Positions 57,501 to 64,000 of a DNA stretch of 64,000 nucleotides are shown piece by piece (within the stretch, counting starts at the first letter, position 1; the number at the start of each line of letters is the position of its first letter). The notes under the pieces were generated by a model. That model saw nothing but the letters and a program-made list of their open reading frames with translations. It searched no databases and was not told the DNA's origin. Source of the stretch: Incurvaria masculella (lineage: Eukaryota > Arthropoda > Insecta > Lepidoptera > Incurvariidae); NCBI GenBank assembly GCA_946894095.1, contig OX335644.1, positions 14,055,595 through 14,119,594 of the forward strand. The letters are read 5' to 3'. The position numbers and the translations under genes were made by a program.

Positions 57501-60500
57501 AAGTGACGTGTTTGAACATTGATTAACTCATCCGTTTCTACGTGCAACCGGGGCTAAGTTGTAAATAGTTAAGTTTTTTTTTTTTTATGTGACTGGACAT
57601 GGATGGCTAATACCACAAGTTCTGTCATGGTATTAGCCCAACACACCACATGGGAATTAGGTGCCATGCCAGGACCTTCCTTATATTGCACGGCTACATT
57701 AAACTGGATGGAAAACACGGACAATTTTCATTGCCGCTTCGACCGTCGTTCATCCAATGCGATGGTACCAACCCGGGCGGGATAAACCCTACCACCTAGT
57801 AAGTAAGGAAGGGGACCTACAGCTTAACGTGGAATCCGAACCACGGCCAGCCTCTCAACGGTCGAATGGTCACCCATCCAAGACCAGACCGGACCCAGCG
57901 TTGCTTAACTTCGGAGAGCGATCACCGAAGTGTCGCGCCACTGGGCCACCGAGGCTGACATTGTAAGTGTATTGCTCGCTCCGCAGTGGTGCCAACTGAA
58001 ACAGCGCAAGGAGAACCTCATCCAGCTATTCGAGAACATGCGCAACTTCCAACTGGACAAGATCATGGCGGATCCAGATGCGCCAATTCCCGACAATGTG
58101 CGAGTCATACGCGACGAAGACATTAACCGGTAAAAATGCTTGTGCATCATTTTCACACCTAACATTATTTGCTCCATGATTATTCTGTTACAAAGGAATG
58201 CTTACTGCAGTAAAGGAACGTCGTCTTGTTGCAAGGAGAAAGAGACTCCACTTCACATTTTATGCGACATTTTAGGCCCTTAGGACGTATGCCCCCTGGC
58301 CTGGCATATGATGCACCCAGATGAGCATAGATCGATCGCTCCCCAAAAACTACTACACTTCGTAAAAAGTGTGAGGCTAGACAGTGAGCTATTACCCTTA
58401 AATCACAATAGATCTTTTTAGGTCGTAGTGACGTCGAGCTGCCGATACCGATTAGGGGGTCACGACACCCAGTTCAAATCAATTCCGTGTTTACTTATTT
58501 ATGTTGAGTGTTACATATGGCATACGCCAGGACCCAATAAGGTGCCCGACGACGCCCATGGGCCCAATACCATGCTGGCCGGCCAAGTTTTTTTTTTGTT
58601 AAGTGCGGCATATGGCGCACACCAGGAAATCTCTTAAGGTGCCCGACGACGCCCATGGGATTTCGAACTTACAGGGGGGCTGCGACCAGCCAGGTGCTTC
58701 TTCACCCTATAGATGAAGGGTCAGTCATATATGTAGGAGTATGATGGTTGTGCTTGTGTTGGCAGGCTGCGCGCGGTGCAGACGGCGGAGGAGCTGCGCG
58801 ACGTGCACACGCACTTCCTGCTCTACTACTCGCCGGAGCTGCCCGGCATGCAGCGCGCCCAGCGCGCCAAGGAGCGACGGAAAGAACTCGAGCAGAAGAA
58901 GTTAGTACACCCTCCGACCCTCTCACGTGGAACTAGGGCCAATGCGACGAGATAGAGAATGTAAATTAACAAAAAATATGCAGCTCCTTGCTTTCTAGGC
59001 AGTCGAGTTGAGCCATTAGTCCAGGTTAGTACCCTCGCATCGAATGAAAGATGGTAGAATCTAGAATCTAGCTGTGTTTGTTCCTTCGGACACACAGTGT
59101 GGTTTTATGGCAGTAGTTGTGATATTAGGCATCCTTTTCCAATTCTATAAAAAACCCAAAGATCAAACCAAGTTTGTAAATAACTGACAATTATGAAAAA
59201 AATATTCCACCTTCATACAGTATTGACCACATAGTTGGCTAGTTGACTGGCACACACAATCTTATTTCCACAAACATTACTGTTTGTGGAAATAAGATTA
59301 CAGATAGATTTTGCTACCTAACTCGTTGATAGTTGGCTTGTACTATTCAAAAATTTCATCCTTTCAAGATGCACTCTAAATTAACATGTACGCCCCACAG
59401 CTGTTCTATCATATTTAAACTGATAAGACACTTTCTTGATGAATTGGTAAATACCTTATTGAAAGATAAAAAAAAAATATTGAGGTAATATTCCTCAATA
59501 AAATTTTTGTCTACATCATTTTATCTATATCTATGCCTGTTAGCTACATATTCATGGCTAAACAGTGACACCATTTTTGCACTGAATACTTTTGGTTTCT
59601 TGACACGTCCATCCACACTAAAAACAAAACAGTTTTAAAGTGTTGCGATCGCACAGGGCGCTGGCTCGCGAGGAGGCGGAGCGGAACGGCGAGGACGCGG
59701 AGGAAGCCGCGGCGGCGGTGATGGCGGCCGAGCCCGTCGACGAGGAGCCGCAGGAGATCAAGTACGCCGTGCGCTCGGGGCCCTACGACCTCTGCCGGAA
59801 GGCTGGCATCGGTAATGCGCCCCACCCCACTTTGTTTCTGGCTCCGAAAAATCGAATGTTTGAACTCAGCGACTGACTAATGTCGAACTTGTATTCTATT
59901 AGAACTATTAGACACAGAGAATGGAAGGCGTAAATTGCTTCTGAGATGGTCAAGCCGCTTGTGTCTAGCACGTAGATTTTGACTTGAGTGAAGCATAGTT
60001 GATTATTTACAAGACATGCTTGAGTCAAGCCTCATATATATTTTTTTAAACTATATTCTGTAGTCATGCATAAAGTGAAGCGCTTTTATGCTCTTTGGGT
60101 GTGGATCCACTAGCAATCATGGTAGACAATGCTTTGTTCGATGAACCAGTTAGATGAATAATAACAATTTGGCACAAACCAACAGAGAGAATGGCAACAG
60201 AATACCATTTCTGCATTAGAAAATGGCTCCTGCTTGATCAAGCAGCTTAAAGTGTGGACACATCAAGTAGAAACATTTTTGCTTGCTTGTCTCAAGCGGC
60301 TTAACCGTATCGGAAGCCTTTTAGGTGTTTTTAAGAGATAGTTTTTCTGGCAGGGTACTTCGATCCACTTATGTACACTCAAGTTTGTCGCGTCTCATAG
60401 AATTGGAATAGTTTTTCTTTAAATATTGTGGGTTGCCACTAAATAACGTGACATGTCGCAGAGGGCCTGGTGAAGAAGTTCGGATTGACGCCCGAGCAGT

Positions 60501-63500
60501 TCGCTGAGAACGTGCGTGACAACTACCAGCGTCACGAGGTGGAGCAAGAGCCCGTCTCGCCGCTAGAGGCCGCCGAACCCTTCGTAAGTGCAATACTGTT
60601 ATCACCATGGGATATTGTAAAAATACTATATTCTGAGATGCAGGGAGAAAGATCGGACAGAACCTTATAAGGCTAGCAAAAAATATGCAAGAAAGTTTCT
60701 TCAATTTTTTTTTAAAAATATAAACATTACATAAAAACATTAACATTAAAATTTCATTGGCTATATACATATACTAATAGATTTTTTAGGACTGATGCGG
60801 ATTCATTCGTGACAATTATATAATTTGCAAACAACCTGGTATGAAATACTATGAATTTGGTGTTAAATAATAACCACAGGCTAGTGTCAGGTTTTCAAGG
60901 ACTGCGGAGGCTGATTTCCGAACTTGGTTTCATAGCATTTATATTTTAGATAAGGTCCAAATATTTTTTTTAGTACAGCATGCTGTTCGAGAATTACACT
61001 GTCACACTGACATGCCCCAAATGAGTGAATTTTACCCTTTTTAACCGACTTCAAAAAAAAGGAGGAGGTTATCAATTCGTCTGTATGTTTTTTTTTTTTG
61101 TTTTTTTTTTATGTTTGTTACCTCATAACTTTTGCTTGGGTGAACCGATTTTGATGATTATTTTTTTAAATGATAGCTAGTGCTTCCCAAGTGGTCCCAT
61201 TTTAATTTGGTTAAGTTCTGACAATGATTTCCATGAGAAAATCATAAAAGTCTTAAATTTGTATTAAGATGTGCGCGACAAATGGACGAATAACTCAATA
61301 TAACGCCAACCGATTTCGGTGATTCTTTTTTTATTGGAAAGGACGTGTACTAATTAGTAAGTGTACTTCAGATTCACTAAAAATAAACAAATAAAAAAAA
61401 ATTTACCAAAAAAAATAACCGACTTCAAAGAAAAAGCACTAAAAAGTAAAAAATAATTTCCATTTTTGTAGTTACGATTTCTGTTATTTTTTGAGTCGGT
61501 GTCAGCCAAGGTTAGGTTAGGTTAGGTTAGGTAAGGTTCTCTTGATTGGCGAAGCGCGTGCCCGGCTGACGCCGACTCAAAAAATAACAGAAATCGTAAC
61601 TACAAAAATGGAAATTATTTTTTACTTTTTAGTGCTTTTTCTTTGAAGTCGGTTATTTTTTTGTTATTTTTTTTTTATTTTCACCATAAGTTAACGAAAT
61701 TAAAATAACTACGCACTAAATTGCAAGGGGAGGAGCTGTTGGGCTCAAATATGTAGTTACGGATATGGAGTTGATCTCAATCGTGAACAGAATCTCCTAA
61801 ACTTAGGTTAATTTTAATTAATTTTCATATCTCGGCAGTGAGATATTAATATGTAGAAAATTTGTTGGTTTAGTTGATATTTTATCTATCATTCTATCTA
61901 GATATTATAAGTGTCCTTTTCCCAAATAAAGAAAAAATACCTTGACAGGTGAACGCTGGTGCGAGCGCGGCGGAGGCAGTGCGGCGCGCGGTGTACATGT
62001 GCGGCGCGCAGCTGGCCCGCGAGCCGCTGCTGCGCGGCACGCTGCGCGAGCTGCTGCGCGAGCGCGCCACGCTCTCGGTCACACCCACCGCCAAGGGGCT
62101 CAAGGAGATCGACGAGAACCACTGCTGCTACAGGTACGTGTGGCTACCTGTGCTCGGTGTACATGTGCGGCGAGCAGCTGGCGCGCGAGCCGCTGCTGCG
62201 CGGCACGCTGCGCGAGCTGCTGCGCGAGCGCGCCACGCTCTCGGTCACACCCACCGCCAAGGGGCTCAAGGAGATCAACGAGAACCACTGCTGCTACAGG
62301 TACGTGTGGCTACCTGTGCTCGGTGTACATGTGCGCCGAGCAGCAGGCGCGCGAGCCGCTGCTGCGCGGCACGCTGCGCGAGCTGCTGCGCGAGCGCGCC
62401 ACGCTCTCCGTCACACCCACCGCCAAGGGGCTCAAGGAGATCGACGAGAACCACTGCTGCTACGAGAACCACTGTTGCTATAGTTACGGTCGTATTCAAA
62501 AGTTCAGTAGCACTTCGCAGAGCAATTGCTGTGAAGTGCTAGCTTTGCGCGTAGGTGAAGCGGAGCAGGCAATCGCGCCGCCCGCGCAGCATGCGGTAGG
62601 ACGCCCCGCCTGAAAACCGGTCGGCGGGGGAAAGCGCATGTGCAAAACAAACTCGACCGTAGGGTGCTACTGGATTTATGTCATCGATGGTACCTTCGCA
62701 CGGTGGACATGTGCAGCTCTGCTGCGCGCACCGAGCATAGAACGCATGCATCGATCAATACTCATTCGTATGGCGGCAGCGTAACCACAAGTTAGTCCAG
62801 AACTGTAGTTAGTTCGCTTACGAATTTAGGACTCTCTTGCGTGGCACGCTGCGCGGGCACGCCACACTCACGGTCACGCCCACCGCCTAGGGTCTCAAGG
62901 AGATCGACGAGCACCACTCGAAGACAACGTGGAGATCTCATTGACATGTTTAAAGAAACGAGTCTTAAAACACTCCCAGACTAGTGTTCACCCTTGCTAA
63001 TACTACAAAGCTGAGAGCCAAGGTCAGGTGCCAAGAAGCCAAGATGGAGTCCAAGCAGAACCCTCAACAATACTTTCTCGCCAACACTGTAGTAGAATCT
63101 TGGAACAGTCTACTCTGTATAGTAATCAGAAGTTACAGATGTATATGTTATCTCCGTAAATACTTTTGAAAACCATCATATAATACATAAAAAAAAAGGA
63201 TTAATAAGTGTTGAGATAGGCAAATCAGATTAAAGCTGCTAGGTTATTTTTAACAATAGTAATGTAATATATGGAAAAACACAATCCCATTCTAGCATGG
63301 GCCTATCCTTTCGTAAATTCAATACTGACACATGTCAATACACCGTCTTGCCTCAGTTACGGTTTGTTGTTTTTGAACTTTTAAAGTACGAAGTGCATCA
63401 CAATGAACGCTACAGTAGGCATTGTCATTTGTAAGGAATATGTATGTGGGTCAATATCTACTGTGTTGCGGTTACGATGATGCCGTTTGTGCAGCCACTT

Positions 63501-63691
63501 ATTCTGTGTTGTTATCCGTCCGCAGCATGAAGTACCTGAAGAAGAAGCCGGTGCGCGAGCTGACGGGCGAGCAGTACCTGAAGCTGCACGCGGCGCGTGA
63601 GGACAAGCTGCTCACCGTCACCGTCAGCGAGCACCTCGAGGGGAACACCTCGCCCTCCTACCTCGAGGAGCTTAAGAAACTCTACGAGAAG
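51503..63691 (+). CDS. Spt6: Transcription elongation factor Spt6, 5' 15 exons, truncated by window edge
   Basis: Exons: 51503-51541, 51646-51733, 51929-52131, 52580-52699, 53260-53423, 54139-54266, 54957-55078, 55311-55474, 55880-56042, 57987-58129, 58766-58900, 59657-59811, 60462-60583, 61949-62133, 63526-63691. Phases fit throughout (699 codons so far; the family has about 1,700 residues). Residues about 1-330 form the acidic, lysine-rich N-terminal tail, which in the family binds histones and Spn1/Iws1. The region after it matches the Spt6 core: [81 protein letters not shown]. It is a nuclear H3-H4 chaperone travelling with RNA polymerase II. Intron 8 appears to be GC-AG (donor AGAG|GCAAGT). 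Exon 14 is followed by tandem copies of itself. Later exons (HHH, S1, SH2) lie beyond the window. Confidence 0.93.
52132..54956 (+). other. Spt6 introns 3 to 6
   Basis: Introns 52132-52579, 52700-53259, 53424-54138 and 54267-54956 are AT-rich. I see no repeat family, RNA gene or extra exon in them. Confidence 0.55.
55650..55843. repeat. Inverted-repeat element in Spt6 intron 8
   Basis: Arms of about 42 bp at 55653-55693 and 55801-55843 ('ttcataaagtccaaaa', 'ggtctaaaaccca') face each other. It ends 36 bp before the exon 9 acceptor. Confidence 0.7.
56455..57330 (-). mobile_element. Degraded LINE, RT fragment, in Spt6 intron 9
   Basis: Minus strand: 56721-57131 carries RT motifs ([15 protein letters not shown], then LFADDTK), and 56463-56717 the C-terminal part ([33 protein letters not shown]). 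Frame breaks separate the pieces, and endonuclease and 5' parts are missing. The motif set is typical of Jockey/CR1-group LINEs. Confidence 0.85.
57395..57556. repeat. Palindromic element family D, half copy
   Basis: Matches the right half of 14550-14872 ('gccgagtgcacgaaaggaca', 'cactaaaagtgacgtgtttg'). Confidence 0.7.
57575..57957 (-). mobile_element. SINE with a 5S rRNA-like head
   Basis: The minus strand begins at about 57957. Within the head are CCGAAGTTAAGCAACG (57914-57899) and TGGATGGGTGACC (57880-57868), which resemble 5S rRNA internal promoter boxes A and C at about the right spacing. After this head the sequence is the same body and tail as the tRNA-type SINE at 40180-40556, ending in an A tail at about 57575-57585. 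It ends about 30 bp before the Spt6 exon 10 acceptor. Confidence 0.7.
58490..58710. repeat. Dispersed repeat, family E, two modules in tandem
   Basis: 'gtgcccgacgacgcccatgg' occurs twice (about 58541-58560 and 58640-58658), each preceded by an 'atatggc..acgccagga'-like segment. Located in Spt6 intron 10. Confidence 0.65.
58901..60461 (+). other. Spt6 introns 11 and 12
   Basis: Introns 58901-59656 and 59812-60461. Apart from a perfect short hairpin (59258-59299) I see no repeat, RNA gene or exon. Confidence 0.55.
59258..59299. repeat. Perfect 18-bp hairpin
   Basis: AATCTTATTTCCACAAAC, six-base loop ATTACT, and its exact reverse complement. Confidence 0.95.
61035..61660 (+). repeat. Family F repeat, copy 2, with a long hairpin
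   Basis: Starts near AACCGACTTCAAAAAAAAGG and continues as in 44580-44990. Its right part is an inverted repeat with arms of about 90 bp (61417-61507 and 61563-61652) that share 'aaaataacagaaatcgtaac' in opposite orientation. The loop holds four TTAGG units (about 61512-61535). Lies in Spt6 intron 13. Confidence 0.75.
61991..62464 (+). repeat. 166-bp tandem repeat built from Spt6 exon 14
   Basis: Copy 1 (61991-62156) is the 3' part of exon 14 plus its donor and 23 bp of intron. Copy 2 is 62157-62322 and copy 3 is 62323-62464 (partial). The copies are almost identical, with the phase kept at 166 bp. The donor GTACGT is repeated in copy 2 (62300) but lost in copy 3. No acceptor precedes copies 2 and 3. 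Confidence 0.95.
62832..62920 (+). pseudogene. Decayed fourth copy of Spt6 exon 14
   Basis: Contains GTGGCACGCTGCGCG, 'gtcacgcccaccgcct' and 'ctcaaggagatcgacgag', all matching exon 14, but with an internal deletion and an in-frame TAG where the exon has AAG. Confidence 0.8.
62950..63170 (+). mobile_element. LINE C-terminal fragment in Spt6 intron 14
   Basis: A plus-strand reading includes [18 protein letters not shown], the conserved end of CR1/Jockey-group RT ORFs (usually ..RVVNxWNSLP). It is short and diverged. Confidence 0.55.
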
Positions 63692-64000
63692 GTACCGACC
63701 ATGTCCTTCATGTGATCCCGTCATGTCCATGTAGGTGCTGATTTACAGGGTAAATCTGCAGAAGATCTGAAACCTACGCGCTTTCATTCTGCAGGTTGTT
63801 GATGTTGCTTATTTTGGCATTCAGAGTCACCCTTTAAATTAGTGTGGTGTCAAATCAAATCAAGTCAAATATATTCTAATAGTTTATTCAGTGAAACGAA
63901 ATTAAACAGGATTTTTTTTTAAAAGAGAACTAATAACATAAACAAGTAGACATAAATATGTTTACAATTTATAGTGTTACACTGAAAGGGTATGTACTCA
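63692..64000 (+). other. Start of Spt6 intron 15, cut by the window edge
   Basis: AT-rich; no further Spt6 exon is recognisable before the end of the window. Confidence 0.6.

Noticed and set aside
57860..57957. A functional 5S rRNA gene
   Set aside because: Only the box A to box C part resembles 5S, flanking stems do not match, and the sequence continues into a SINE body.
61512..61535. TTAGG units as a telomere or former chromosome end
   Set aside because: Only about four units inside a repeat-family hairpin; far too short for a telomere tract.
61942..62613. Long overlapping plus-strand ORFs across the exon 14 array
   Set aside because: They stay open because GC-rich 166-bp repeats rotate frames; only the first copy up to 62133 joins exon 15 in phase.

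Overview
The window is nuclear DNA of an insect, most likely a moth or butterfly. Four intron-rich genes have GC-rich exons set in AT-rich noncoding DNA. The repeats include a mariner, a BEL/Pao LTR retrotransposon, a full-length LINE with a UAAUG ORF junction, SINEs, many palindromic TTAA-flanked or TIR elements, and a short (TTAGG)n run. The species call is inference; the gene identities rest on conserved motifs and on exon phases that fit at every junction. Layout from left to right: (1) 2106-8968, minus: a complete copper type II monooxygenase of the DBH/MOXD1 family in 10 exons (548 aa) with all six copper ligands. A decayed copy of its exon 9 lies in the next intron. (2) 8969-13316: divergent intergenic region with a TTAA element, a possible THAP-domain first exon and a hairpin element. 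(3) 13317-31585, plus: a complete TRMT2A-type tRNA m5U methyltransferase in 11 exons (594 aa). Its introns carry an apparently intact mariner, a palindromic TTAA element, a LINE remnant and a 6.5-kb BEL/Pao element. A further exon at 32018-32569 codes for 39-residue repeats and is in frame with the methyltransferase except for one TAG. (4) 32650-37759: convergent intergenic DNA containing two abutting TTAA elements and SINEs. (5) 37760-45596, minus: a complete AIP-like FKBP/TPR co-chaperone in 6 exons (332 aa). (6) 45684-50878, minus: a full-length LINE of about 5.2 kb with two open ORFs and a 13-bp target-site duplication, inserted about 75 bp upstream of the AIP start codon. (7) 51503-63691 and beyond, plus: the first 15 exons (699 codons) of the transcription elongation factor and histone chaperone Spt6, cut by the right edge. 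Its exon 14 is followed by two fresh tandem copies and one decayed copy. The four genes are housekeeping or enzyme genes with unrelated roles, with no sign of an operon or cluster. AIP and Spt6 are head to head and would share a roughly 0.7-kb promoter without the LINE. The unusual content is structural: two cases of exon duplication into introns, a possible stop-codon readthrough or alternative C-terminus on TRMT2A, a SINE whose head resembles 5S rRNA but whose body matches SINEs with another head, and a dense set of palindromic elements. I found no CRISPR array, operon, prokaryotic system, rRNA gene or tRNA gene.
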